From Betaproteobacteria bacterium (GTDB taxonomy: Bacteria > Pseudomonadota > Gammaproteobacteria > Burkholderiales > Usitatibacteraceae): 64,000 bases of DNA. A program made the position numbers and the translations under genes. Below are positions 9,654-18,656 of the stretch, one piece after another; the first letter of the stretch is position 1; every line of letters begins with the position of its first letter. The notes under the pieces were generated by a model. That model worked only from the letters and a program-made list of their open reading frames with translations, was not told where the DNA came from and did not search any database. The DNA is taken from assembly GCA_016711875.1 (NCBI GenBank), contig JADJSD010000001.1, positions 806,001-870,000 of the forward strand, in the 5' to 3' direction.

Positions 9654-10178
9654 CTAGCCCAGGCGGACGAGCGCCGGCAGGAAGACCTCGGTCACGAGGA
9701 GCGGCCGGCCGTGCTTCACGAAGCGCGAACGCCGCGCCCGGAGGAAGGGCAGGTCGCGGCCCGTGAGCGCGCTCGCCTGCTTCCACAAGGGATGCCGCCG
9801 GTCGAGCCGGACGAACTCCAGCGGCCCGCGTTTCACCAGCGGGTCGGTGAAAAGCGCCTCGGCGAGCGGGCGCGTGCCCAGTCCGCGAAGGCCCCGCCAG
9901 ATGCCCGAGAGGTCGCGCCGGGACGCGATCGAGTGCGCGAGCACCACCGGCTCGCCCCTGGCGAGGAGCAGCACTTCGCGCACGAGCGCCAGGCGATGCG
10001 CCGGTTGTCCGAGCTGCCGGGACTCGTCGCCGTTCGGGATGCGCGGGCCCTGCCGCACGATGCGCACGCGGAAATCCGGCTCCACCGCGCGGATGCGCCA
10101 GGTGAGCGACCCGCGCCAGGCGAGCCACGGACGCCAGGGATCGGAGTGCGGCGGCGCGAGCCGTTTCCATCGGTTCAT
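9654..10178 (-). CDS. ubiC: Chorismate-pyruvate lyase UbiC
   Basis: The 174-residue cytoplasmic enzyme cleaves chorismate to 4-hydroxybenzoate and pyruvate, the entry to ubiquinone synthesis. It shows the family signature ARRSRFVKHGRPLLVTEVFLP near the C-terminus, containing the catalytic glutamate, and an arginine-rich substrate region around FVRLDRRHPLW. The length is close to the E. coli protein (165). The ATG start overlaps the recG stop by 4 bp (ATGA), and ubiA follows after 10 bp, so translation is probably coupled along this operon. Confidence 0.92.
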   Translation of the reverse strand: MNRWKRLAPPHSDPWRPWLAWRGSLTWRIRAVEPDFRVRIVRQGPRIPNGDESRQLGQPAHRLALVREVLLLARGEPVVLAHSIASRRDLSGIWRGLRGLGTRPLAEALFTDPLVKRGPLEFVRLDRRHPLWKQASALTGRDLPFLRARRSRFVKHGRPLLVTEVFLPALVRLG

Positions 10179-12253
10179 GCCTTGAGGTAGAACTGCCGCT
10201 GGCCCAGCCAGCGGTCGAGGTGGCGCTCGACGGCGTGGGAGCGGGCCGCGATCATCTCGTCGGCGGTGGCGCGCGCGAGCTCGATGAGATCGGCGTCTCG
10301 CTCGAGGTCGGCGAAGCGCAGCAGGGGCGCGCCGCTCTGCCGGGCACCGAGGTATTCCCCCGGCCCGCGCAGCAGCAGGTCCTGCCGCGCGATCTCGAAG
10401 CCGTCGGTGTTCTCGTAGATGATCTTGAGCCTCGCCCGCGCCGTGTCCGAGAGCGGCCGATGATACAGCAGGATCGCGAGGCTCTTCGCGGTGCCGCGGC
10501 CCACGCGGCCGCGCAGCTGGTGCAGCTGCGCGAGGCCCATGCGCTCGGCGTGCTCGATCACCATGAGCGAGGCGTTGGGCACGTCCACGCCCACCTCGAT
10601 CACCGTGGTCGCCACGAGCAGCTGCACGCGCTTCGCCTTGAAGGCGGCCATCACCTCGGCCTTCTCGTCGGGCTTCAGGCGGCCGTGCACCAGGCCCACG
10701 GCCAGGTCGGGAAAGGTGGTCTTGAGGGTCTCGAAAGTCTCGAGGGCCGTCTTGAGCTGGAGCGTCTCCGATTCCTCGATGAGCGGGCAGACCCAGTAGG
10801 CCTGCGCGCCCTCGCGGCAGCTCTCGCGCACGCGGGCCACCACCTCGTCGCGCCGCGACTCGTCCACGAGCTTGGTCACCACGGGCGTGCGGCCCGGCGG
10901 CAGCTCGTCGATCACGCTCACGTCGAGGTCCGCGTAGTAGCTCATGGAGAGCGTCCTCGGGATCGGCGTCGCGCTCATCATGAGCTGGTGGGGTTCCGCG
11001 CCCTTCGACGCCAGCGCGAGCCGCTGCGCGACGCCGAAGCGGTGCTGCTCGTCGACGATCGCGAGCCCGAGCCGGTGGAACGCGACATCGCCCTGGAAGA
11101 GCGCGTGCGTGCCGATGGCGAGGCGCGTCTCGCCGCGACCGATCGCCTCGATCGCGTTCTTCTTCGCGCGCGCCTTGAGGCTGCCCGAGAGCCAGGTGAC
11201 CTTCACGCCCAGCGGCTCCAGCCAGTGCGCGAGCTTGAGGTAGTGCTGCTCGGCGAGGATCTCCGTGGGCGCCATGAGCGCCACCTGGAAATCGTTCTCG
11301 ACGGCCTGCAGCGCGGCGAGCGCCGCCACCAGGGTCTTGCCGCTGCCCACGTCTCCCTGCAGCAGGCGGCGCATGGGGTGCGGCTGGCCCAGGTCGTGGG
11401 CGATCGTGGCCCAGGCCTTCTTCTGGGCGCGCGTGAGCGGGAAGGGCAGCGACTTCACGAGGGCGCTCGTGAGGGTGTGCTTCTCGGCCATGCGCGGGGC
11501 CGCCTTGCCGCGCCGCTCGCGGTAGGCGAGGCGCATCGCGAACTGCTGCGCGAGGAGTTCGTCGAACTTGAGGCGCCGCCACGCCGGGTGCGTTCGCTCC
11601 TCGAGGCGGACCGGATCGGCGTCGGGCGGCGGGCGGTGAAGCAGCAGCACGCTTTCGCGGAAGGGGCCGAGCGCGAGGCGCTTGAGCAGCGCGGGCTCCA
11701 GCGTGTCGTCGAGCAGCAGCGTGTCGAGCGCATGCTCGATGAAGCCGCGCAGGTTCGCCTGCGTGAGCCCGGCGGTCGTGGGGTACACCGGCGTGAGGCT
11801 GTGCGGCAGCGGCGCGCCCTCGCTCACCACGCGCACCTTGGGGTGGACCATCTCCGCGCCGAAGAAACCGGGGCGGACCTCGCCGTAGAGGCGCAGGCGC
11901 CGGCCCGGCTCCATCTGCTTCACCTGGCTCGGGTAGAAGTTGAGGAAGCGCACCCAGAGATCCGAGGCGCCGTCGGTGAGCTTCACGACGAGGGTTCGCC
12001 GCGGACGGTACTTGACCTCGCACTCGACCACGACGGCCTCCACGAGCACCGGTTCGCCCGGCACGGCCTCGGCGAGCGGCGTGAGCTTCGTCTCGTCCTC
12101 GTAGCGAAGGGGCAGGTGCAGCGCGAGGTCGAGCTTCGAGACGATGCCCAGCTTCGCGAGCTTCTCGCGGATGGCGGGGCCGGCGACGAGATCGTCCCGG
12201 GTGGCGGGGGAGGCGGGCGGCTCGGCCGCGGCGCGGCCCGGACGGGCGGCCAC
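10175..12253 (-). CDS. recG: ATP-dependent DNA helicase RecG
   Basis: The 692-residue protein reverses stalled replication forks and processes branched DNA. An N-terminal wedge/OB domain (about residues 60-180) is followed by a superfamily 2 helicase core with Walker A GDVGSGKT, the DEQH box within IVDEQHRFG, motif III MSATPIPRTL and the C-terminal motif QLRGRVGRG. The length matches E. coli RecG (693). The GTG at 12253 was chosen because the frame upstream runs into ridA; this leaves 8 bp between the genes. The ubiC start overlaps its stop. Confidence 0.95.
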   Translation of the reverse strand: MAARPGRAAAEPPASPATRDDLVAGPAIREKLAKLGIVSKLDLALHLPLRYEDETKLTPLAEAVPGEPVLVEAVVVECEVKYRPRRTLVVKLTDGASDLWVRFLNFYPSQVKQMEPGRRLRLYGEVRPGFFGAEMVHPKVRVVSEGAPLPHSLTPVYPTTAGLTQANLRGFIEHALDTLLLDDTLEPALLKRLALGPFRESVLLLHRPPPDADPVRLEERTHPAWRRLKFDELLAQQFAMRLAYRERRGKAAPRMAEKHTLTSALVKSLPFPLTRAQKKAWATIAHDLGQPHPMRRLLQGDVGSGKTLVAALAALQAVENDFQVALMAPTEILAEQHYLKLAHWLEPLGVKVTWLSGSLKARAKKNAIEAIGRGETRLAIGTHALFQGDVAFHRLGLAIVDEQHRFGVAQRLALASKGAEPHQLMMSATPIPRTLSMSYYADLDVSVIDELPPGRTPVVTKLVDESRRDEVVARVRESCREGAQAYWVCPLIEESETLQLKTALETFETLKTTFPDLAVGLVHGRLKPDEKAEVMAAFKAKRVQLLVATTVIEVGVDVPNASLMVIEHAERMGLAQLHQLRGRVGRGTAKSLAILLYHRPLSDTARARLKIIYENTDGFEIARQDLLLRGPGEYLGARQSGAPLLRFADLERDADLIELARATADEMIAARSHAVERHLDRWLGQRQFYLKA

Positions 12254-12261
12254 GGGGCAGG

Positions 12262-12663
12262 TCAGCCGCCCGGGCTTTCGCGCGGGACGGGGCTGTGCAT
12301 CACCGCGTCGATCTCCACCTGCGCGCCGCGCGGGAGCGCGGCGACGCCAACGGTGACGCGGGCGGGGTGGGGCTCGCGGAAGCGCGCGGCCATCGCCTCG
12401 TTCACCTTCGCGAAGTTCGCGAGGTCCGTGAGGTAGATCGTGACCCGCACCACGTCGTCGAAACCGCCGCCTGCCTCGCGGCACACGGCCTCGAGGTTGT
12501 CGAAGACGCGATCGACCTGGGCCTCGAACCCGTCGACGAGCTGCATCGTCTTCGGGTCGAGCGGGATCTGGCCGGAGAGCCAGACGGTGTCGCCGGCGCG
12601 GATGGCCTGCGAGTACGGGCCGATGGCGGCGGGAGCGCCGGCGGCGGTGATCGGGGTCTTCAT
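12262..12663 (-). CDS. ridA: RidA-family enamine/imine deaminase
   Basis: The 133-residue YjgF/YER057c/UK114-family protein hydrolyses reactive 2-aminoacrylate-type enamines produced by PLP enzymes. It shows the family start AAGAPAAIGPYSQAI, the WLSGQIPLDP segment and the terminal signature with the conserved arginine in HPARVTVGVAALPRGAQVEID. The ATG at 12663 overlaps the spoT stop by 4 bp. A ridA copy directly after spoT and before recG is a recurrent order in betaproteobacteria (from memory). Confidence 0.93.
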   Translation of the reverse strand: MKTPITAAGAPAAIGPYSQAIRAGDTVWLSGQIPLDPKTMQLVDGFEAQVDRVFDNLEAVCREAGGGFDDVVRVTIYLTDLANFAKVNEAMAARFREPHPARVTVGVAALPRGAQVEIDAVMHSPVPRESPGG

Positions 12664-14840
12664 GGCTGCCGCTTGAGCCGCGAGAGGCGGACCACCTCGG
12701 GAATGCGGCGCAGGCGCCGGAACACCTGCGCGAGGTGCATCCGGCTTCGCACCTGGATCATGAACACGATCGTGGTGTAGGCGCTCGTCGCGCGCTCCTC
12801 GGTCTCGATGTGGTCGATGTTCGAGTCCGCCTCGGAGATCTCCGCCGCCAGGCGCGCGAGCACGCCGCGCTGGTTGGCCGCGGTGAGCCGGACGTTCACG
12901 TCGAAGAGCCGGCCGGGCGCCGCGTCCCACTGCACGTCGACCCACTTCTCCGGGTCGAAGTGGAAGGGATGGATGGCCGGGCAGTCGTGGGTGTGCACGA
13001 CGAGGCCCTGCCCCTTCTTGATCTGCGCGATGATCGGGTCGCCCGGGATGGGGCGGCAGCACGGCGCGAACTGGACCGCGAGGCCCTCCGTGCCGCGGAT
13101 GGTGATCGAGTCGAGGCGCCGGCCCGATTCGGGCGGCCCCTCGGGCGAGGCGAGAAGCTTCTTCGCCACGACAACGGCCAGGCGCTTGCCCAGGCCGATG
13201 TCCGCGAGCACCTCCTCGCGCGAGCGCGAGCTGTCGCCCTTGTGGAAGCGCTTCCAGTGTTCCTCGCCGATCTCGTCGGGGTTCGCGTGCAGCGAGCGAA
13301 GGGCCTGCACCAGCAGGAGCTCGCCGACTTCCGCCGATTCCGCCGACTGCATCGTCTTGAGATAGTGGCGGATGTGCGAGCGCGCCTTGCCGGTGGCCAC
13401 GTACGAAAGCCACACCGGGTTCGGCCGCGAGCTCGGGTCCGTCACGATCTCGACGCGGTCGCCGTTGCGAAGCACCGTGCCCAGGGGCACCGTCTCGCCG
13501 TTCACGCGCGCCGAGACGCAGTGGTTGCCCACGTCCGTGTGCACGCCGTAGGCGAAGTCGATGGGCGTCGCCCCGCGCGGCAGCGAGAAGATCTTGCCCT
13601 TGGGCGAGAAGACGTAGACCTCCTCCGGGAAGAGGTCCACCTTGATGTGCTCGAGGAACTCGAGCGCGTCGCCCGATTCGCTCTGGATCTCCAGCAGCGA
13701 CTGCAGCCACTGGTGCGTCTTCAGCTGCACGTCCTTGCCGCCGCCCTCCGCGCTCTTGTAGAGCCAGTGGGAGGCGACGCCGGCCTCGGCCACCTTGTGC
13801 ATGTCCGGCGTGCGGATCTGCACCTCGACGGGCATGCCGAAGGGACCGAAGAGCGTGGTGTGCAGGGACTGGTACCCGTTCGCCTTCGGGATGGCGATGT
13901 AGTCCTTGAACTTGCCGGGGATGGGCTTGTACATCGTGTGCAGCGCGCCCAGGGCGAGGTAGCACGCCGCGACGTCGGGCACGAGGATGCGGAAGCCGTA
14001 GATGTCGAACACGTCGGAGAAGGAAATGCTCTTCTCCTGCATCTTCTTGTGGATGGAGGAGATGTGCTTCTCGCGGCCGTGCACCTGCGCCTCGACGCGG
14101 AATTCCTTCAGGCGGTGCTGGATGGCGTCCTGGAGCTTGCCCACGGCGTCGCGCCGGTTGCCGCGCGCCTTCCTGAGGGCCTTGTCGAGCACCTTGAAGC
14201 GCGTGGGGTGCAGGAAGCGGAAGCCCAGGTCCTCCAGCTCGTAGTAGATGGCATTGAGGCCCAGGCGGTTCGCGATGGGCGCGTAGATCTCGAGCGTCTC
14301 CTTCGCGATGCGTTCCTGCTTCTCCGCATGCACGGCGTCCAGCGTGCGCATGTTGTGCAGGCGGTCGGCGAGCTTGATGAGGATGACGCGCACGTCGCGC
14401 GCCATCGCGAGCAGCATCTTCCTGAAGTTCTCGGCCTGCGCGTGCTGGAGCGTCGCGAACTCGATGCGGTCGATCTTCGAGACGCCGTCCACGAGGTCCG
14501 CGACGGCCTTGCCGAAGCGCTTGGAGATCTCGCTCTTGGTGGTGGGCGTGTCCTCGACGACGTCGTGCAGGATCGCGGCCATGAGGGCCTGCGGGTCGAG
14601 GTGCCAATCGGCGAGGATCTTCGCCACCGCGAGCGGGTGGGTGATGTACGGCTCGCCGCTCTTGCGGTACTGCCCGGCGTGCGCGGCCCGCGCGACCTCG
14701 TAGGCCGCCTCGATCTGCGCGATGTCGCCGGGCTTGAGATAGCCCAGCGCGGCGGAGAGATCCGCGGCGTCCGGTCCGGGCGGCGTCGTGCCCGGGCCCT
14801 TGAGGCCCCCCGCGACCGAGTGGACGCCGGGGAGGGACAT
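12660..14840 (-). CDS. spoT: Bifunctional (p)ppGpp synthetase/hydrolase (SpoT/Rel)
   Basis: The 726-residue stringent-response enzyme has the full Rel layout. The HD hydrolase domain has the metal-binding HD pair at 92-93 in LHDVVEDT. The RelA/SpoT synthetase domain contains FDIYGFRI, KFKDYIAIPKANGYQSLHTT and EVQIRT. These are followed by a TGS domain (YVFSPKGKIFSLPRGATPID), a helical/zinc-finger-like region with FAPCCRPIPGD, and a C-terminal ACT domain. The conserved HD residues and the KFKD-type synthetase motif indicate hydrolase activity with probable synthetase activity. It sits 8 bp after rpoZ, which it follows in most proteobacteria. Confidence 0.95.
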   Translation of the reverse strand: MSLPGVHSVAGGLKGPGTTPPGPDAADLSAALGYLKPGDIAQIEAAYEVARAAHAGQYRKSGEPYITHPLAVAKILADWHLDPQALMAAILHDVVEDTPTTKSEISKRFGKAVADLVDGVSKIDRIEFATLQHAQAENFRKMLLAMARDVRVILIKLADRLHNMRTLDAVHAEKQERIAKETLEIYAPIANRLGLNAIYYELEDLGFRFLHPTRFKVLDKALRKARGNRRDAVGKLQDAIQHRLKEFRVEAQVHGREKHISSIHKKMQEKSISFSDVFDIYGFRILVPDVAACYLALGALHTMYKPIPGKFKDYIAIPKANGYQSLHTTLFGPFGMPVEVQIRTPDMHKVAEAGVASHWLYKSAEGGGKDVQLKTHQWLQSLLEIQSESGDALEFLEHIKVDLFPEEVYVFSPKGKIFSLPRGATPIDFAYGVHTDVGNHCVSARVNGETVPLGTVLRNGDRVEIVTDPSSRPNPVWLSYVATGKARSHIRHYLKTMQSAESAEVGELLLVQALRSLHANPDEIGEEHWKRFHKGDSSRSREEVLADIGLGKRLAVVVAKKLLASPEGPPESGRRLDSITIRGTEGLAVQFAPCCRPIPGDPIIAQIKKGQGLVVHTHDCPAIHPFHFDPEKWVDVQWDAAPGRLFDVNVRLTAANQRGVLARLAAEISEADSNIDHIETEERATSAYTTIVFMIQVRSRMHLAQVFRRLRRIPEVVRLSRLKRQP

Positions 14841-14848
14841 GGGCTAGT

Positions 14849-15070
14849 TCAGAGAACCGGGGGCGTGGGCGCCGGCGGGTTGAGGAGCTCCACGCCCACC
14901 TTGCCCAGGGCGATCTCGCGAAGCGCGATCACGCAGGGCTTGTCCTTGTTGGCTTCCACCAGCGGGGAAGCGCCCAGGGCGAGCTGTCGAGCGCGGTTGG
15001 TCGCGGCCAGCGTGAGTTCGAAGCGATTCGGGAAGAACTTGATGCAGTCGTCGACCGTGATGCGGGCCAT
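14849..15070 (-). CDS. rpoZ: RNA polymerase omega subunit
   Basis: The 73-residue protein begins MARITVDDCIKFFPNRFEL, the canonical start of omega, and contains NRARQLALGA. Omega binds the beta-prime subunit, assists polymerase assembly and forms part of a ppGpp-binding site, fitting its position between gmk and spoT. The ATG at 15070 has GGAG eight bases upstream and lies 12 bp after gmk. The C-terminal tail is proline-rich (NPPAPTPPVL). Confidence 0.96.
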   Translation of the reverse strand: MARITVDDCIKFFPNRFELTLAATNRARQLALGASPLVEANKDKPCVIALREIALGKVGVELLNPPAPTPPVL

Positions 15071-15082
15071 GGCGTCGCTCCG

Positions 15083-15691
15083 TTACTTGAATTCGTCGAG
15101 TAGACGATCGAGCCGCGTGCGGCGCCGATCGCGAGAGAGGCGTGCCGCCCGGACCACGGCCTGCAGGTCCGCCAAAGCCGCCTCGAAGTCTTCATTGACA
15201 ATTATATATTCAAATTCAAGAACATGCGAGATCTCTTCGCGGGCGCTCGCCATGCGCCTCTCGATGACCTCGGGCGAGTCCTTCCCGCGGGCCGTGAGGC
15301 GACGCCGGAGCTCGGCCAGCGAGGGGGGCAGGACGAAGATCCCGACCATGCGGGGAAAGAGCTTGCGGACCTGTTCGGCGCCCTGCCAGTCGATCTCGAG
15401 GAGCACGTCGTGGTCGCCACCCAGCTCCTCCTCGATCCACCGGCGCGAGGTGCCGTAGTAGTTGCCGTAGACGTTGGCGTGCTCGAGAAAATCGCCCTCG
15501 GCGATCATCCGCTCGAAGGTGGCGCGGTCGACGAAATGGTAGTCGCGGCCCGCCTGCTCGCCGGCGCGGGGAGCGCGGGTGGTGTGCGAGACGGACAGGC
15601 GGATGCCCGTCTCGGACTCCAGGAGGCGGGTCACGAGGCTCGTCTTGCCCGCCCCGGAGGGCGCCACGACGACGAAGAGATCGCCGGACAA
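15083..15691 (-). CDS. gmk: Guanylate kinase
   Basis: The 202-residue enzyme phosphorylates GMP to GDP. It has the P-loop APSGAGKTS near the N-terminus, the GMP-binding segment SVSHTTRAPRAGE and GRDYHFV, and the lid region. The TTG at 15691 was preferred over the TTG at 15721 because AAGGGGAAG precedes it at good spacing and the length fits the family (about 207). Codons for EFEYIIVNED (around 15190-15222) are unusually AT-rich for this genome and include a rare ATA. The gene lies between yicC and rpoZ in the standard proteobacterial order. Confidence 0.95.
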   Translation of the reverse strand: MSGDLFVVVAPSGAGKTSLVTRLLESETGIRLSVSHTTRAPRAGEQAGRDYHFVDRATFERMIAEGDFLEHANVYGNYYGTSRRWIEEELGGDHDVLLEIDWQGAEQVRKLFPRMVGIFVLPPSLAELRRRLTARGKDSPEVIERRMASAREEISHVLEFEYIIVNEDFEAALADLQAVVRAARLSRDRRRTRLDRLLDEFK

Positions 15692-15724
15692 TTTATTCTT
15701 CCCCTTGACGGTGCTACGCAACCC

Positions 15725-16591
15725 CTACTCGATGTTCTGGACTTGCTCGCGCATCTGCTCGATGAGCACCTTGAGCTCGACCGAGATGCGCGTCATGTCC
15801 TGCGAGACGGATTTCGACCCGAGGGTGTTGGCCTCGCGGTTGAGCTCCTGGCAGAGGAAGTCGAGGCGCTTGCCGCAGGCGCCGCCCTTCACGAGCACGC
15901 GCCGGAACTCCGTGACGTGGGTGGCGAGGCGCGCGAGCTCCTCGTCCACGTCCACGCGCGCGGCGAAGAGGACGACTTCCTGCTGGATGCGTTCGTCGGA
16001 CGGGTTCGCGGCGGCCTCGGCGAGCTTCGCGGCGAGCTTCTCGCGGAAGGCCTTCATCACCTCCGGCACGAGAGGGCGGGCCTCGGCCACGCGCTCGGCC
16101 ATCGCGTCGAGCCGCTCCACGAGCACCTGGGCGAGCTTCTCGCCTTCGCGCCGGCGGGACTGCGAGAGCTCCGCGACGGCCGACTGCGCGAGCTTCGCGC
16201 CGTCCTCGCGCAGCGTGTCGGGAGAGAGCTCGGCGCTCGAGAGCACGCCGGGCCAGTGCAGGATCTCCGACACCGAGAGCGTGCGCGCTTCCGGGAAGGC
16301 GGCCTGCACGCGCTTCGCGGCCTCGCCCAGCGCGGCGAGCGCCTCGCCATCGGGCACGAGCGATTTCGGGCCGGCGCTCGAGGGAGTGAAAGTGAGGCGG
16401 CAATCGACCTTGCCGCGCGTGAGGCTCGCGGCCACGGCCTCGCGCAGGACCCCTTCGAGGGCGCGAAGCTCCTCGGGCAGCCGGCAGGCGACCTCGAGAT
16501 AGCGGTGGTTCACGCTCTTCACTTCGAGCGCGAGCTGGCCGCCCGTCACGGGAAGGGTGGCAGCGGCAAAGCCGGTCATGCTGGCGATCAT
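15725..16591 (-). CDS. yicC: YicC/YloC-family endoribonuclease
   Basis: The 288-residue protein starts MIASMTGFAAA, the typical beginning of the family, and ends in a long helical region with ELKVLIEQMREQVQNIE. It also contains VKSVNHRYLE and KGGACGKRLDFLCQELNREANT, the two best conserved blocks. YicC of E. coli has been reported to be an RNase that affects sRNA turnover. The ATG at 16591 was chosen over an open extension upstream because it matches the family start; no strong ribosome-binding site is visible. It is the first gene of the minus-strand gmk-rpoZ-spoT run. Confidence 0.92.
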   Translation of the reverse strand: MIASMTGFAAATLPVTGGQLALEVKSVNHRYLEVACRLPEELRALEGVLREAVAASLTRGKVDCRLTFTPSSAGPKSLVPDGEALAALGEAAKRVQAAFPEARTLSVSEILHWPGVLSSAELSPDTLREDGAKLAQSAVAELSQSRRREGEKLAQVLVERLDAMAERVAEARPLVPEVMKAFREKLAAKLAEAAANPSDERIQQEVVLFAARVDVDEELARLATHVTEFRRVLVKGGACGKRLDFLCQELNREANTLGSKSVSQDMTRISVELKVLIEQMREQVQNIE

Positions 16592-16711
16592 CGGGCGGGC
16601 GTCTCGAGGAGTCGAAAGGGGGGAAGGCAGGCACCTTCGGCGCGCAAAAGCAAAAAAATCCTTTGCGTTCGCGGCTTTACAAGGTGGAATCGATTGCCGA
16701 CAATGCCGTGA

Positions 16712-16717
16712 ATTATA
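16712..16717 (-). promoter_or_regulatory. Consensus -10 box (TATAAT) for the yicC-gmk-rpoZ-spoT run
   Basis: A perfect TATAAT lies on the minus strand 121 bases before the yicC start, in the 148-bp divergent gap with the kinase gene. The -35 region is not recognisable. The leader that would follow contains a T-rich stretch near 16650-16660. Confidence 0.45.
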
Positions 16718-16739
16718 GCGGAACCCCGCACCCCCTCCC

Positions 16740-17684
16740 ATGGCCTCGCAGGTGAACCAGCCGTTGCCCGGTGGCTACGTGCTGAACGGCTATCGCGTCG
16801 ACAAGCCGCTTTCATCGGGCGGGTTCAGCATCGTCTATCTCGCGCGCGACGAGACGGGAACCCCCTACGCCATCAAGGAATACCTGCCGTCCTCGCTCGC
16901 GCTGCGCAGCGAGGGCGTCGAGGTGCGCATCGACGACCCCGAGCACCTCTCGACCTTCCGCCACGGCCTGAAGTGCTTCTTCGAGGAAGGCCGCGCGCTC
17001 GCCCTCATCTCGCACCCGAACGTGGTTCGCGTGGAGAACTTCTTCCGCGCGAACGAGACCTGCTACATGGTCATGCAGTACGTGCGCGGACGCACGCTCC
17101 AGTTCCACATCCAGCGCAACCGCGCCGAGTTCACCGAGACCTTCATCCGCCGCATCTTCATGCACCTGATGAACGGCCTGCGCGAGGTGCACGCCAACAA
17201 GCTGCTGCACCTGGACATCAAGCCGGCCAACATCTACCTCGCGATGGACGGCCGCCCCGTGCTGCTCGACTTCGGCGCGGCGCGCATCACGCTCTCGGAC
17301 GAGCCGATGAAACTCAAGCCCATGTACACCGCGGGCTTCGCGGCGCCGGAACAGTACAAGTTCATCCCCGCCGAGCTGGGCCCGTGGAGCGACATCTACT
17401 CGGTGGGCGCCACGATGTACACCTGCATCTCCGGCACGCCGCCGCAGGCGGCCGACACGCGCCTCGAGAAGGACCGACTGATCCCCCTGCGCACCCTCAC
17501 CCGCGAGACCTATTCCGACGACCTCTACGCCATCATCGACGCCTGCCTCAAGCTCGACCACCTCGCGCGGCCGCAGACGGCCTTCGAGCTGCAGAAGATG
17601 CTCATGACCGAGCCCGCCGAACCGGCCCCGAAGGGCTTCCTCGACACGCTGAACAAGCCGCTGTCGAAGCTCTTCACGAGATAG
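16740..17684 (+). CDS. Hanks-type serine/threonine protein kinase
   Basis: The 314-residue soluble kinase has the glycine loop SSGGFSIVYLARD, the invariant lysine in YAIKEYLP, the catalytic loop HLDIKPANIYL (HLD in place of HRD) and the DFGAAR metal-binding motif. A GFAAPEQY segment takes the place of the APE motif. There is no transmembrane or extracellular sensor domain, so it acts in the cytoplasm. A PP2C phosphatase follows after 19 bp, forming a reversible phosphorylation pair. Placement between yicC and rph is common in betaproteobacteria (from memory). The substrates are unknown. Confidence 0.92.
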   Translation: MASQVNQPLPGGYVLNGYRVDKPLSSGGFSIVYLARDETGTPYAIKEYLPSSLALRSEGVEVRIDDPEHLSTFRHGLKCFFEEGRALALISHPNVVRVENFFRANETCYMVMQYVRGRTLQFHIQRNRAEFTETFIRRIFMHLMNGLREVHANKLLHLDIKPANIYLAMDGRPVLLDFGAARITLSDEPMKLKPMYTAGFAAPEQYKFIPAELGPWSDIYSVGATMYTCISGTPPQAADTRLEKDRLIPLRTLTRETYSDDLYAIIDACLKLDHLARPQTAFELQKMLMTEPAEPAPKGFLDTLNKPLSKLFTR

Positions 17685-17703
17685 GCCCGCCCCGCTGGAT
17701 TCC

Positions 17704-18612
17704 ATGCGCTTCACGATCTTCCAGGACAGCCGCCAGGGCGACCGCGACGGGAACGAGGACCGTGTCGGCTACTCGTTCTCGCGCGAGGTGCTGCTCATGG
17801 TGGTCGCCGACGGCATGGGCGGGCACCACGGCGGCGAGGTCGCGGCCGAGATCGCGGTGAACGAGATCCAGCGCCAGTTCCAGCAGGAGGCGAGGAACCG
17901 CCTGCGCCGCCCGCAGGATTTCCTCGTCACCACGATCAACGCGGCGCACCGCGCCATCGTCTCGCACGCCGTCGCGAACAACCTGCTCGAGTGCCCGCGC
18001 ACCACCTGCGTCGCCTGCATCGTGCAAGGCGGCGTCGCGTACTGGGCGCACGCGGGCGATTCGCGCCTCTACCTGCTGCGCGGCGGCCGCCTCCTCGCCC
18101 AGACCTCGGACCACTCGCGCGTGCAGCAGATGATCGACTCGGGCGCCATCACGCCGGAGATGGCCGCCACGCACCCGGACCGCAACAAGATCTACAGCTG
18201 CCTGGGCGGGGTCGTGCCGCCGATCATCGCCGTGGGCGGCGAGCACGCGCTGGAGGTGGGCGACACCGTCGTCCTCTCCACCGACGGCTTCTGGGCGCAG
18301 ATTCCGCCCACCCTCATCGCGAGCCTGCTGAAGAAGCAGGACGTGGTGGGCCTGCTGCCGGGCCTGCTCACCGAGGCGCACCGGCGAGCCGGCGGCGAAT
18401 CCGACAACCTCTCCGTCGTCGCGATGACGTGGGAAGCGCAGGACGACCCGCGCTACGCCGACACGCAGTCGATGGACGGCGAATTCACCACCTCCTCCAA
18501 TTCCAACACGATGGAGCTGGGACGGGCGATGCCGCACGAGGACGTGACGGACGAGGAGATCGAACGGGCCATCGCCGAGATCCAGGACGCCATCAAGCGC
18601 GTGCCGCGCTAG
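17704..18612 (+). CDS. PP2C-family serine/threonine phosphatase
   Basis: The 302-residue protein has the metal-binding motifs of PPM phosphatases: GNEDRVG, VVADGMGGHHGGE, WAHAGDSRLYLLR, LSTDGFW and GESDNLSVV. It probably reverses phosphorylation by the kinase encoded 19 bp upstream, and the two are likely cotranscribed. The last 50 residues form an acidic, serine/asparagine-containing tail (TTSSNSNTMELGR, then EEIERAIAEIQ) outside the catalytic core. Its length exceeds the minimal PP2C domain (about 240) because of this tail. Confidence 0.92.
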   Translation: MRFTIFQDSRQGDRDGNEDRVGYSFSREVLLMVVADGMGGHHGGEVAAEIAVNEIQRQFQQEARNRLRRPQDFLVTTINAAHRAIVSHAVANNLLECPRTTCVACIVQGGVAYWAHAGDSRLYLLRGGRLLAQTSDHSRVQQMIDSGAITPEMAATHPDRNKIYSCLGGVVPPIIAVGGEHALEVGDTVVLSTDGFWAQIPPTLIASLLKKQDVVGLLPGLLTEAHRRAGGESDNLSVVAMTWEAQDDPRYADTQSMDGEFTTSSNSNTMELGRAMPHEDVTDEEIERAIAEIQDAIKRVPR

Positions 18613-18656
18613 CGCGGCGCCACCCCGCACACCCGCACCCTTCCGGAAAGACCGCC

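Noticed and set aside
15197..15225. TTGACA followed by an AT-rich stretch on the plus strand as a promoter
   Set aside because: It lies inside gmk, antisense, with no plus-strand gene downstream and no properly spaced -10; kept only as a curiosity.
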